Positions 24,018-33,700 of a stretch of DNA of 64,000 nt are shown one piece after another. This stretch comes from Mycobacterium sp. ACS1612 (lineage in GTDB: Bacteria; Actinomycetota; Actinomycetes; Mycobacteriales; Mycobacteriaceae), in NCBI RefSeq assembly GCF_001667505.1, contig NZ_LZHZ01000070.1, positions 41,869 to 105,868 of the forward strand, written 5' to 3'. A program made the position numbers and the translations under genes. Position 1 is the first letter of the stretch, and the number at the start of each line of letters is the position of its first letter. A model generated the notes under the pieces. The model did no database searches. It saw only the letters and a list, made by a program, of their open reading frames with translations, and was not told the origin of the DNA.

Positions 24018-24844
24018 GCGTCTGCCGTCACGAAGTCGATCAGTTCCTCGACCCGGCCGATCAGCGCGGGCTCGAGGTCGTTCCAGTTCCGCACCCGGCC
24101 GCGGATCCGCTGCCATGCTCTGGCGATGTCGGCCTGCTGGCTGTGCGGCCAGCCCAGCGCCTGACACACGCCGTGCTTCCAGTCCGTGCCTCGCGGCACC
24201 ACCGGCCACGTCGAGATGCCGAGCCGCGCAGGTTTGACGGCCTGCCAGATGTCGATGAAGGGGTGGCCGACCACCAGTGTGTGTGCGCCGCCGGGACCGC
24301 GGCGCACGGCGTCCGCGATGCGCGCCTCCTTGGAGCCGGCCACCAAGTGGTCGACGAGAACGCCGAGTCGACGCCCGCGGCCGGGCTGGAATTCCTCGAC
24401 GATGCCGACGAGATCGTCGACGCCGCCGAGGTATTCGACGACCACACCCTCGACGCGCAGGTCGTCGCCCCACACCTGCTCGACGAGCTCGGCGTCGTGG
24501 CGGCCCTCGACGTAGATCCGGCTGGCGAGCGCCACTCTGGCCTTCGCCTGCACGGCCACCGAACCGGATGCGGTGCGGGCAGGAGCCTTGGGCGCCGTGC
24601 GCTTCGGCGCAGTGAGAATCACGGGCTTGCCGTCGATCAGATAGCCGGGCCCGATCGGGAACGGTTTGCGGCGGCCGTTGCGATCCTCCAGTTCCATCCG
24701 GTCGTATTCGACACGGACCACCGCGCCCACGTATCCGGTCTGGGCGTCCTCGACCACCATGCCGATCTCGACCGGCTGCTCGGTGGAGCGGGGCTTGCGG
24801 TGCGGGTTGTTGGCGAGAACATCGATGCCATAGCGATCAGCCAC
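24014..24844 (-). CDS. DUF3097 domain protein
   Basis: 276-residue cytoplasmic protein covering the actinobacterial DUF3097 family end to end, beginning MADRYGIDVLANNPHRKPRSTE. A central segment RIYVEGRHDAELVEQVWGDDLRVEGVVVEYLGGVDDL resembles a Toprim-like acidic fold (Glu and Asp placed as in nucleic-acid enzymes; inference). The gene is divergent from the next with only 23 bases between starts, so both are probably leaderless or nearly so. Function unknown. Confidence 0.87.
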   Translation of the reverse strand: MADRYGIDVLANNPHRKPRSTEQPVEIGMVVEDAQTGYVGAVVRVEYDRMELEDRNGRRKPFPIGPGYLIDGKPVILTAPKRTAPKAPARTASGSVAVQAKARVALASRIYVEGRHDAELVEQVWGDDLRVEGVVVEYLGGVDDLVGIVEEFQPGRGRRLGVLVDHLVAGSKEARIADAVRRGPGGAHTLVVGHPFIDIWQAVKPARLGISTWPVVPRGTDWKHGVCQALGWPHSQQADIARAWQRIRGRVRNWNDLEPALIGRVEELIDFVTADA

Positions 24845-24867
24845 CGAGCGATCGTAGGGTCACACGC

Positions 24868-25446
24868 GTGCTGCTCAATCGCGACACGGCGGAAGGCATT
24901 GCAAACGGTGACATCACACTCGTGTTGCGCCGGTGGGACGCGCCGCGGGCCAAGGCAGGCGGGACGCAGCGCACGGTGACCGGGACGATCCGCATCGACG
25001 ACGTCGCCGAGTATCCGGGCAGCTATCGGGTCACCGCAGCACAGGCGCGGGCCGCCGGGTACCCGGATGCGCAGTCCGCGCAGAAGGACCTCGATCGTCG
25101 TCCCGCCCAGCACACGTATGTGGTGACCGTGTCTTATCTGGGTCCGGACGAGCGACCGGATCTGGCCGCGGACGACCGATTGTCAGATGCCGACGTCGCT
25201 GCGATCGCCGCGCGGCTGGCACGCTGGGACGCTGCCGCCGAAACCCCGTGGACGCGTGACTATCTGACGATGATCGGCGCCAACGAGGCGGTGCGGGCCC
25301 CGGACTTGGCCGCTCGCGTCGGGCTGGACGTGCCGCGGTTCAAGCGCCGGGTGCGAAAACTCAAGGGGCTGGGGCTGACCATCAGCCTCGACGTGGGTTA
25401 CCGGCTTTCCCCGCGTGGGAAGGCGTTTTTGTGCAGCTCGCTCTGA
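24868..25446 (+). CDS. ASCH-like plus helix-turn-helix protein, uncharacterised
   Basis: 192-residue protein starting with GTG. The N-terminal half (LNRDTAEGIANGDITLVLRRWD and GTIRIDDVAEYPG) looks like an ASCH/PUA-type RNA-binding barrel. The C-terminal half (residues 130-190, APDLAARVGLDVPRFKRRVRKLKGLGLTISLDVGYRLSPRG) reads as a winged helix-turn-helix. Together these suggest a nucleic-acid-binding regulator. Its 3' end overlaps the next gene by 16 bases. No characterised relative recognised. Confidence 0.75.
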   Translation: MLLNRDTAEGIANGDITLVLRRWDAPRAKAGGTQRTVTGTIRIDDVAEYPGSYRVTAAQARAAGYPDAQSAQKDLDRRPAQHTYVVTVSYLGPDERPDLAADDRLSDADVAAIAARLARWDAAAETPWTRDYLTMIGANEAVRAPDLAARVGLDVPRFKRRVRKLKGLGLTISLDVGYRLSPRGKAFLCSSL

Positions 25447-26183
25447 CCCCCGACGGGAAGTGGGATGTCGCGGCGGCCGACCTCGTCGCGGCGGCTGCTG
25501 CGGCCGGTTTCACCGCCGTGGGCATCAATGCGGACAGGGTCGACGCCGCGGCGGTCGATGCCTACGCCGCGACGGGCGTCGGCTGCCACGAACTGCTGGC
25601 GTTCATCGTCGGTGACGACGAATCGGCCACAATGTCGAGTGCCGAGCAGTTGGCCGACCGGGCGCAGACTGTCGACGCGCAGTGGGTGCTCACGGTGTTC
25701 ACCACCAAAGTGCCTACCGCGTGGATTACCCGCTGCGCCAAACTGTTTGACGATGCCGGTGCGGGCATGGCGGTGGAATACACCCCGTTGGGCGCGATCC
25801 CGTCAATCGAGGATGGCGTGGCGTACGTACGGGCCGCTCGGCGCGGTGGGCGGGCCGGGCTGTTGGTCGACTCCTGGCACTTCTGTTTCAGCGACAACAC
25901 CTGGGAGGATCTGGCCACGCTGCCTCCCGACGACATCGCCTACGTGCAATTCACCGACGCGCTGCAACCCGAGCATCGCGACCGCATGATCCGCGAGAGC
26001 CTGCACCGTCGCGCCCTACCCGGTGACGGCATCCTCGAGTTGGACCGTTTCACCGCAACGCTTCTCGACCGGGGGTGGGACGGCACGGTCAGCGTCGAGG
26101 TGCTCAGTGCCCAGCTTCGACAGCTATCCGTCGACGTGTTGGTTGAGCGGTTGTACACCACCACCGCCCGGTACTGGACCTGA
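25431..26183 (+). CDS. Sugar-phosphate isomerase/epimerase-like TIM barrel
   Basis: 250-residue AP-endonuclease-2/xylose-isomerase-type barrel. Probable metal ligands are the Glu in AVEYTPLG, Asp and His in LLVDSWHF, the Asp of YVQFTDA and the Glu of TVSVEVLS near the C-terminus, in the family order. The GTG start at 25431 lies inside the preceding gene, which implies translational coupling. It ends 13 bases from the convergent metallopeptidase gene. The sugar or polyol substrate cannot be told from sequence. Confidence 0.85.
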   Translation: MQLALTPDGKWDVAAADLVAAAAAAGFTAVGINADRVDAAAVDAYAATGVGCHELLAFIVGDDESATMSSAEQLADRAQTVDAQWVLTVFTTKVPTAWITRCAKLFDDAGAGMAVEYTPLGAIPSIEDGVAYVRAARRGGRAGLLVDSWHFCFSDNTWEDLATLPPDDIAYVQFTDALQPEHRDRMIRESLHRRALPGDGILELDRFTATLLDRGWDGTVSVEVLSAQLRQLSVDVLVERLYTTTARYWT

Positions 26184-26196
26184 CCTCTGGAGGCGG

Positions 26197-27216
26197 TCAA
26201 GTCCCGAGTTCGTCGATGATGGTGTGGATGAACCGCATCTTCTCCAGCACCGCTGGCGGCAACACGAACGGGTAGAGGTCTTCCTTGCCCATCGAGCGGT
26301 TGATCATGTTGAGCGCCCACGACAGCGGCAGCCACATGTCGATGATCGCGTCAAAACCGCTTGGCCCCAACTGCTTACGCTCGAACGTGGCCGCGGCGGG
26401 TGCGAAGCCGAACGCCGCAGCGGTGTCCAGCGTGTCGCGGATGTGCAGATAGTGGGCGAACGTCTCCGCCCAGTCCTCGGCGGGATGCATTGTCGCGTAG
26501 GACGACACGTAGTTGTCCTCCCAGCCCGGCGGCGCGCCCTCCTGGTAATGCCGGTCCAGCGCGGCCTGATAATCGGCATCGGGATCGCCGTACAGTTCAC
26601 GGAAGCGCTCCGCGTACGCGTCCGCCGGTTCGACGAGCCGGTAGAAGTAGTAGTGGCCGATTTCGTGGCGGAAATGCCCGAGCAGCGTGCGGTAGGGCTC
26701 GTCCATCGCCACCCGCAGTTGCTCGCGGTGCACATCGTCGCCCTCGGCGAGGTCCAGTGTGATGACACCGTTGTGGTGGCCGGTGAACACCTTCTCCTGC
26801 TCGCTGGACAACAGGTCGAACGCCAGGCCGTACTGCGGGTCCTCATCACGGCCCACGATCGGCAGCTTCAGTTCGACGAGTTCGGCGATCAGTCTGCGTT
26901 TGGCCTTCTCCGCGGCGGCGAACGCCGCCAGTGCCTTGGTGTCCGCGTCGCTGGGCCGGGTGCGGGTCAGCGCGCACGATGCACACAGCCGGTCGACCGG
27001 ACCCTTCTCGACCAACCAATTGCATTCGGCCAGATGCAGGTTCACGCACAGCTGGTACTCGCGCGCGTCAACTGAACCTGCGTGGTCGCCGCCGGTGGTG
27101 ATGACCAGTAACGCCATGTCCTCCAGCGAGAAGCCGAGCGCGCTCCCGCAATTCAGGCAAACCGAGTTCTCGAAGGCCAGCCGCTGCCCGCAGTTCGGGC
27201 AGAGGAAATCACGCAC
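26197..27216 (-). CDS. Zinc-ribbon zincin-like metallopeptidase, Rv2568c-like
   Basis: 339-residue cytoplasmic protein. The N-terminus is a zinc ribbon (CPNCGQRLAFENSVCLNCG), with a further CASC at about residue 90. The catalytic HExxH appears as FRHEIGHYYFY near residue 183, and downstream SYATMHPAEDWAETFAHYLH supplies the probable third ligand and supporting acid. It fits the putative zinc-binding metallopeptidase family. The GTG start at 27216 overlaps the transglutaminase stop by 8 bases. Last gene of the five-gene operon; it may trim or process the product of the ligase genes (inference). Confidence 0.88.
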   Translation of the reverse strand: MRDFLCPNCGQRLAFENSVCLNCGSALGFSLEDMALLVITTGGDHAGSVDAREYQLCVNLHLAECNWLVEKGPVDRLCASCALTRTRPSDADTKALAAFAAAEKAKRRLIAELVELKLPIVGRDEDPQYGLAFDLLSSEQEKVFTGHHNGVITLDLAEGDDVHREQLRVAMDEPYRTLLGHFRHEIGHYYFYRLVEPADAYAERFRELYGDPDADYQAALDRHYQEGAPPGWEDNYVSSYATMHPAEDWAETFAHYLHIRDTLDTAAAFGFAPAAATFERKQLGPSGFDAIIDMWLPLSWALNMINRSMGKEDLYPFVLPPAVLEKMRFIHTIIDELGT

Positions 27217-28132
27217 GCAGCATCCCGCCCTCATACGGCGCCACGTCCACGGACACATCTATCACGCTGCTCTCCGCGTCGGTGAAGATGATGCCGCGCA
27301 ACGGGGGTACATCCGCGTAGTCGCGGCCGAACCCGACGAAGATATAGCGCTCGTCGACCATCTGGTCGTTGGTGGGATCCAAAGCGAGCCATTGATTCTG
27401 CGGCGTCCACACCGACGCCCACGCGTGTGTCGCGTCAATGCCGATCATGCGTTCCTTTCCTGGCGGCGGGTCGGTGGCCAGGTACCCCGATACGTAGCTG
27501 GCCGCCAACCCGTTGGCGCGCAGGCAGGCGATGGCCAGCCGCGCAAAGTCCTGACATACCCCTTCCCGGGCCGCCAAAACCTCGCTGACCTTCGTCGACA
27601 CCGTGGTCGATCCGGATTGGTAGGTGAAGTCGGAGTAGATCCGCGACGTCAGGTCGCGCAGCACGTCGATCAGCGGGCGACCCGGTTCGAAACTCGTTGC
27701 GGCGTATGCGCGTAGCTCGTCGGTGATCTCGGGTGGCTGCAGGTCGAGGGTGAACTCGGTGGCGAGCGCACCGTCCGCACCGACGGGCCGGGCGATCTCC
27801 CACGGGGCGCGGGCCGACCCGGCGCTGTAGAGCTCTGGCGCGGGCGGATCCACCTCCACGATCGACTTGCTGGTGATCGACAGTGTGCGGTGGCGCTCGG
27901 TGACATGGAAGTACGAGCTGATGTTGCCGTAGACGTCGCGACTGGTCGAGCTGTCGGCGGCCTCCGGCTCGATGATCAGCTCATGCGACAGACACCGTTG
28001 CCGCGACGAGTCGCGCGGGATCAAAAAGCCGCGGCCGTAGGAGCTCGTGACGTCGTCCGAGTAGCGGTACACCGTGCTGTGCGAGATCTGGTAGCACCGG
28101 CTCGATCCCGACCCGACAGGCCCGTCGGTCAC
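27209..28132 (-). CDS. Transglutaminase-like protein (bacterial N-domain type), Rv2569c-like
   Basis: 307-residue cysteine-protease-fold protein. An N-terminal bacterial transglutaminase-associated beta domain (residues 10-110) precedes the core. The catalytic triad is visible as Cys in REGVCQDFARLAIA (near 192), His in DATHAWASVW (near 237) and Asp in LDPTNDQ (near 251). Such proteins can act as peptidases, amidases or acyl transferases. The ATG overlaps the alpha-E gene stop by 4 bases. A partner of the larger transglutaminase/DUF2126 protein in the same operon. Confidence 0.92.
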   Translation of the reverse strand: MTDGPVGSGSSRCYQISHSTVYRYSDDVTSSYGRGFLIPRDSSRQRCLSHELIIEPEAADSSTSRDVYGNISSYFHVTERHRTLSITSKSIVEVDPPAPELYSAGSARAPWEIARPVGADGALATEFTLDLQPPEITDELRAYAATSFEPGRPLIDVLRDLTSRIYSDFTYQSGSTTVSTKVSEVLAAREGVCQDFARLAIACLRANGLAASYVSGYLATDPPPGKERMIGIDATHAWASVWTPQNQWLALDPTNDQMVDERYIFVGFGRDYADVPPLRGIIFTDAESSVIDVSVDVAPYEGGMLRA

Positions 28133-30765
28133 GGCACCACCCTGAATTCGTCAGCGCCCCACAGGTGTTGCATTCCACCCGGCAGTGACAGATGCGTGGC
28201 GGTGATGATGCCCGACAGCTCGCGCAGATCGCCGTGTATCCCGTCGAGCAGATCGGCCAGCGTGACCCGAGCGCCGTCGGCGACCTCTTCCAGGTCGGCG
28301 GGATCGAGGCGGCGCAGTCGCGTCGCGATGTCGTCGACCAGCCGCTCGGGGCGCGACGATCCGGATGATCCGGGCAGCGCCTTCAGGTTTGCCCGCAGCC
28401 GCTCGAGTTGGTAGACCAGCGAGCGCGGGTTCTCGGTGTCGAACAACACCAGGTCCGCCACAGCAGCCACACTAACCTTGCCCAGTGTGCGTCGTCGGTA
28501 GATGACCGAGGATTCGCAGGCCACCAGCGTCGACTCAGTGATGGTCTGTTCGGCGCCCGCGTTGCGCACGGTCGTCAACGTCGCGCGCAGCAACGAGGTC
28601 AACGCCAACCCACGCTCGATACGTTTGCCGATATCCATCATCGTCCACCCGACGTCCCGCACCACCGACTCGGCCGCGACACCGGCCAGCGCCAGCATCC
28701 CGGCCAGCGCCAGACTGCTCGTCGACGACAGGAACGCCTCCCCTTCGGTCTGCGATTCGGGCGGCGATTCGGAGGCGTGCAGCAGCGCCCGCTCGACCGC
28801 GGACAGCACCATCCAGGTGTCGTTGGACATCTGGTCGCGCACCGCGCGGGCGGCGAGCCCGAGCCGCTCCACCGACTGCGCCAGCGAGCCGGGCCGGCGC
28901 CGGTCGGCGGTCAGTGACCATAGCGTGCTCTGGGCCGTCGCCACCATCTCCGCGTAGTCGCCGCCCGCACCGGTGTCGGTGCCCGTGGTGTGTCCGAGCG
29001 CGGCCAGCAGCACCGACACGCATTCGCTGCCTTCCATCTCGCGGCGGTACCGGTATTCGTGGTAGCGCTCACGGGTGACGGTGAGCAGCCGGGCCATGTT
29101 CTCGGCACGTTCGGCGTAGCGGCCCATCCAGAAGAGGTCGGACAACACCCGCGGCGAACTGACGGCGCGGATCGGGCTCGGCGTCACCGGAGCCAAATCG
29201 ACCGGGCTCGGCAGCGTCTCGACCGTGACGCGGGTCGGGCTGCGCACCCAAATGTCCTTGGCTGCAACACTGTTCAACCGGTAAGCGGCGTGGCCCGGGG
29301 CCAGTAGATAACCCAGGCCGCCGATCATCGGCGCGTAGCCGCTGCGCTGCGAGACGGTGAACAACCGCATGCCGACGCTGGCCGACGACAGCCCGCCCGG
29401 GTAGAAGTCGCTCGGCGCCGTCGAGAACCGCGGCAATTCCTGGCCCACCCACTGCCAGGGCGTGGCCTCGATACGCGTGCCCAGTTCCTTGCGCTGCGCC
29501 GACGACAACGCCGGTCCGACGATCGCCTTGCCGCCGGTGACGGACCTGATCAACAGCGACGACAAGTTGGTCAGCAGGTGCGAGCGCTCGGTGTTGATGC
29601 CACCCCAGTACATCGGCGTCGTCTCCAGCAGCGGTGTCTCACCGACCAACCGCTCCGCCAATTCCGGCAGAAACCGCAGCAGCCCAGGGCTTTCCAGGAT
29701 GCCGCTGCCCAACGTGTTCACAACCGTGACCGCGCCGCGGCGCAACACCTCCACCAGTCCCACCACGCCCAACCGCGAATCTGCCCGCAGGTCAAGCGGA
29801 TCGACGTACTCGGCGTCCACGCGACGCAAGACCACGTCGACACGCTTGAGCGTGCCCATCGACCTCATCCACAGCTTGCCGTCACGCACCACCAGATCGG
29901 CGCTTTCCACCAGCGGGAAGCCGAGCACACTGGCGAGGTAGGCCTGGTCGAACGCCGTCTCGGAACGGATACCCGGGCTGAGCACCACGACCACCGGTTC
30001 CTCGGCGGACTCCGGCGCGGCGTCGATCAGCGCCAGCCGCAACGCCTGCGCCCACGGCGATGTGGGCCGCGGGCCGATCCGCTCGTAGAGGTCCGAGATC
30101 GCGTGTGCCACCACGCGCCGGTCGGCTAAGGCGTAGCCCGCGCCGGACGGCGCCTGCGCCCAGTCGGCGTTCACCCGAAAGTCGCCGTCGGCCGACCGGC
30201 TGACGTCGCAGCCGTGCAGGAACAGCTGGTGGCGGCCGGGCACCTCGATGCCGCGCGCGGCCCTGACGTAACCCGGATGTGCGAATAGCAGCTGGGGAGG
30301 TAGCACGCCGCTGCTGATCGCGTGGCGGGGCCCGTACAGGTCGGTCAGCACGGCGTCCAGCAGTCGGGACCGTTGCACCAGACCCGCTTCCAGGGTGTCC
30401 CAGTCGGTGGACGAGAGCACCAGCGGCAGTGCGTCGAGGTGCCATGGCGCCGGTTCCGCGGCGCCGTCGCCGTTGGTCACCGCGTCGCCGTGCCTGTCGA
30501 CCTCGATGTAGGTGATGCCGTCGTTGTCGACCGAACTGCGGATGACGGAGCGCAGCCGGTCCAGGCCGGCGCGGCCACGTTCGCCGACGCATTCGGCGAG
30601 CTCCTGCCAGGCGGGGCGGACATTGCCTGCCGCGTCGACGAATTCGTCGTACCCGGTGCTGGCGCGTTCACCGCGGACGTCGAAAAGCGCCTGCTGAGAG
30701 CGCGCGGCGCGGTACCGGGCGAGCAGGTTGTCGATGTCGTGCGTGTTCGGCGCGGGTAAAGCCAT
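28129..30765 (-). CDS. Circularly permuted ATP-grasp plus alpha-E domain protein, Rv2567-like
   Basis: 878-residue cytoplasmic protein. Residues of about 80-500 form a circularly permuted ATP-grasp type 2 domain (RVDVVLRRVDAEYVDPLDLRADSRLG and TVVNTLGSGILESPGLLRFLPEL), predicted to use ATP to form amide bonds. Residues 538-870 are the helical alpha-E domain (LFWMGRYAERAENMARLL and later VYQLERLRANLKALP). Start ATG at 30765 shares one base with the upstream stop; the frame remains open for 170 more codons but overlaps the neighbour. Substrate unknown. Confidence 0.92.
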   Translation of the reverse strand: MALPAPNTHDIDNLLARYRAARSQQALFDVRGERASTGYDEFVDAAGNVRPAWQELAECVGERGRAGLDRLRSVIRSSVDNDGITYIEVDRHGDAVTNGDGAAEPAPWHLDALPLVLSSTDWDTLEAGLVQRSRLLDAVLTDLYGPRHAISSGVLPPQLLFAHPGYVRAARGIEVPGRHQLFLHGCDVSRSADGDFRVNADWAQAPSGAGYALADRRVVAHAISDLYERIGPRPTSPWAQALRLALIDAAPESAEEPVVVVLSPGIRSETAFDQAYLASVLGFPLVESADLVVRDGKLWMRSMGTLKRVDVVLRRVDAEYVDPLDLRADSRLGVVGLVEVLRRGAVTVVNTLGSGILESPGLLRFLPELAERLVGETPLLETTPMYWGGINTERSHLLTNLSSLLIRSVTGGKAIVGPALSSAQRKELGTRIEATPWQWVGQELPRFSTAPSDFYPGGLSSASVGMRLFTVSQRSGYAPMIGGLGYLLAPGHAAYRLNSVAAKDIWVRSPTRVTVETLPSPVDLAPVTPSPIRAVSSPRVLSDLFWMGRYAERAENMARLLTVTRERYHEYRYRREMEGSECVSVLLAALGHTTGTDTGAGGDYAEMVATAQSTLWSLTADRRRPGSLAQSVERLGLAARAVRDQMSNDTWMVLSAVERALLHASESPPESQTEGEAFLSSTSSLALAGMLALAGVAAESVVRDVGWTMMDIGKRIERGLALTSLLRATLTTVRNAGAEQTITESTLVACESSVIYRRRTLGKVSVAAVADLVLFDTENPRSLVYQLERLRANLKALPGSSGSSRPERLVDDIATRLRRLDPADLEEVADGARVTLADLLDGIHGDLRELSGIITATHLSLPGGMQHLWGADEFRVVP

Positions 30766-33700
30766 CACTGCAAAACGGTACGCACCCGGCGCAGATCCAA
30801 GATGCCCGGTGCGCCCACATCGGTCGATTGGCGGGCCTGCTTCTCGCGGATGTCGGACATGTCGACCTTGCCTGCGGTGAAGCCGGTCGCGTCGAACCGG
30901 CGGCCGCGTCGGGATTCGGCCTCCACCGCGTTGACCGGCGGGCTGTCGTACGCGCGGCCACCCGGGTGGGATACGTGGTAGGTGCAACCGCCGCGCGACG
31001 TCGCGGTCACGGTGTCGACCAACTCGAACCGCAGCGGCCCGTCGACGGTGATGGTCGGATGCAACGCGCTCGGCGGTTGCCACGCCCGGAACCGCACCCC
31101 GCCGACCTGGACGTCGGGATTGTCGGTGGACAGCAATGGGATCGGGTAGCCGTTGGCGGTGACGACATAGCGGTGCCGGTCCGCGCCGATCAGCCGGACC
31201 TGGATCCGTTCCACCGACGAGTCGACATAGCGGGCGGTGCCGCCCGCCGTGGATTCCTCGCCGAGCACGTTCCACGGTTCGATCGCGCCGCGCAGTTCGA
31301 TCTCGACCCCATCGAACACCGCGGTGCCGATGCGCGGGAACCGGAACTCGGTGAACGGGTCCAGCCAGCTGGTGTCGAAGTTGATGCCGTGCGCGCGCAG
31401 GTCGGCGGCGACGTCGGCGATGTCATGAATCAGGAAGTGCGGCAACAGATATCGGCCGTGCAGGTTGGCGCCGTGGCGGATCAGCGGGGCGCGCAGCGGT
31501 TCGTCCCAGAACCACGCCACCAGCGATCGCACCAACAGCGACTGCACCATCGCCATCTGAAAATGCGGCGGCATCTCGAAGCCGCGCAGCTCCAAAAGAC
31601 CCAGTCGACCGCGCGCGCTGTCGGGGCTGTAGAGCTTGTCGATACAGAACTCCGCGCGGTGTGCGTTACCCGTGATGTCGGTGAGCAGGTGGCGAAGCGC
31701 GCGGTCGGTGATCCACGGAGCGACGCTTGCGGAGCGACCATGTCCCGGAGCGACGCTTGCGGAGCGACCATGTCCCGGAGCGACGCTTGCGCCTGCGGTG
31801 AGCCGGGCGATTTCGGCGAACGCGATCTCGAGTTCGTAGAGCGCCTCGGCGCGGCCCTCGTCGACGCGCGGCGCCTGGGACGTCGTTCCGACGAACCGTC
31901 CCGCGAACAGATAAGACAGCGACGGATGACGCTGCCAGTAGGTCAGCAGCGAGACCAGCAGATCGGGGCGGCGCAGCAGCGGCGAATCGGCGGGCGTCTG
32001 ACCGCCAAGGGTGATGTGGTTGCCGCCTCCGGTGCCGCCGTGGGTGCCGTCGACGTCGAACGATTCGGTGGACAACCGGACCTGACGCGCCTGTTCGTAG
32101 AGCGTCTCCAGCTGCTGCCGCTGCTCGGCGAAGCTGCCCGTTGGGGTGATGTTGACCTCGATGACGCCGGGGTCAGGGGTGATCGTCATCGAGCGGACCC
32201 GTGGATCCGGCGGCGGGCCGTAGCCCTCGATCACGACGGCACAGTCGACTTTGGCCGCGGCGGCCTCGACGCGGGCGACGAGGTCGACGAAGTGTTCCAG
32301 CCGCTCGGTGGGCGGCAGGTACAAATAGAGGTGTCCGTCGCGGATTTCGGCGACCATCGCGGTGGTGGGCGCGCCATCGGCGTCCTCAACGACGGCAGCC
32401 GGCTCGGCGTCGACCCGCAACTCCTCGCGCCGCGGCAACGGGTCAGCGTCATACGACGGCCGCGGCGGATGCCAGCTGATCGAGTCCAGCGGCAGCCGCA
32501 GCCCGGCCGGTGAGTCGCCTTCGAGCAGCACGATGCGGCCGCGACGCAGTTTCCAGTCCGCGCTGGCCCATCCGGAGTCGTCGTCGCGGCGATGCAGCGG
32601 CAGCACGTAGGCGGCCGGTTCGGTGACGGCCTCGTCGACGCGTGCCAGCAGCGCCGCGCGCTCCGCGGGTGTGTCGTCGGCCAAATCGTCTGCGCTCGCG
32701 ACGGGTTCGCCGTCGGGCCTTCGCACCGCGGCCGCCAGCCTGCCGAGCGCGTCCTCGTAGGCCGGCCGCACCTGCGAGGGCGGCAACCCGAGCCCGTCGG
32801 TGATGGCCGTCAGCACCTGGCAGCCCGCATCGGGTGCGAGCGCCTGCGGGTCGGCGCCTGCCCACGGATCGGCAAACAGCGCCTCGTTGGTCCACAGCGG
32901 CTGACCGTCGTCCCGCCAGATCAACCCGATCTGCCAGCGCGGCAACGGTTCTCCGGGATACCACTTGCCTTGGCTGCGCTGCACCAAGCCCTGCGGCGCC
33001 CACATCTTCTTCAGCCGGGCCGCCAACGCGGAGGCCCGCTCCCTTTTGTGCGGGCCGTCGGCGTCCGTGCTCCATTCCGGGTCGGTCTGGTTGTCGATCG
33101 ACACGAAGGTCGGCTCGCCGCCGATGGTGAGTCGGACGTCTCCAGCAGTCAACCGATCGTCCACCGTGGCGCCCAGCGCGCAGATCGCGCCCCACGCCGC
33201 CTCGGTGTAAGGCAACGTGACTCGGGGATCTTCGTGCACGCGGGTGACGAGGTTGGAGAAGTCCAGCGTCGTCTCGCACGGCTCGGTCGCGCCGGTGATC
33301 GGGGCCGCCGATTCGGGATGCGGCGTCGCCGACAACGGGATGTGGCCCTCACCGGCGAACAGCCCCGAGGTCGGGTCGAGCCCGATCCAGCCGGCGCCGG
33401 GGATGTACACCTCGGCCCAGGCGTGCAGATCGGTGAAGTCGGCGGCCGGGCCTGACGGCCCGTCGAGCGCCTCCACGTCGGAGGTCAACTGGACCAGATA
33501 GCCGGACACGAACCGGGCGGCCAGCCCGAGTTGGCGCAGCACCGAGACCAGCAGCCACGCCGAGTCCCGGCACGAGCCGATCCCGGTGCGCAGCGTGTGA
33601 TCCGGGGTCTGCACCCCGGGTTCCATCCGCACGCTGTAGCCGACGTCGGCGTTGATCGCGTGATTGAGCGCGACCAGGAAATCGATGGTGCGGGTGCCGG

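Noticed and set aside
30768..31275. 170-codon N-terminal extension of the ATP-grasp/alpha-E frame
   Set aside because: Lies entirely over the 3' end of the DUF2126 gene, with antisense-like composition; the ATG at 30765 matches the known family start.
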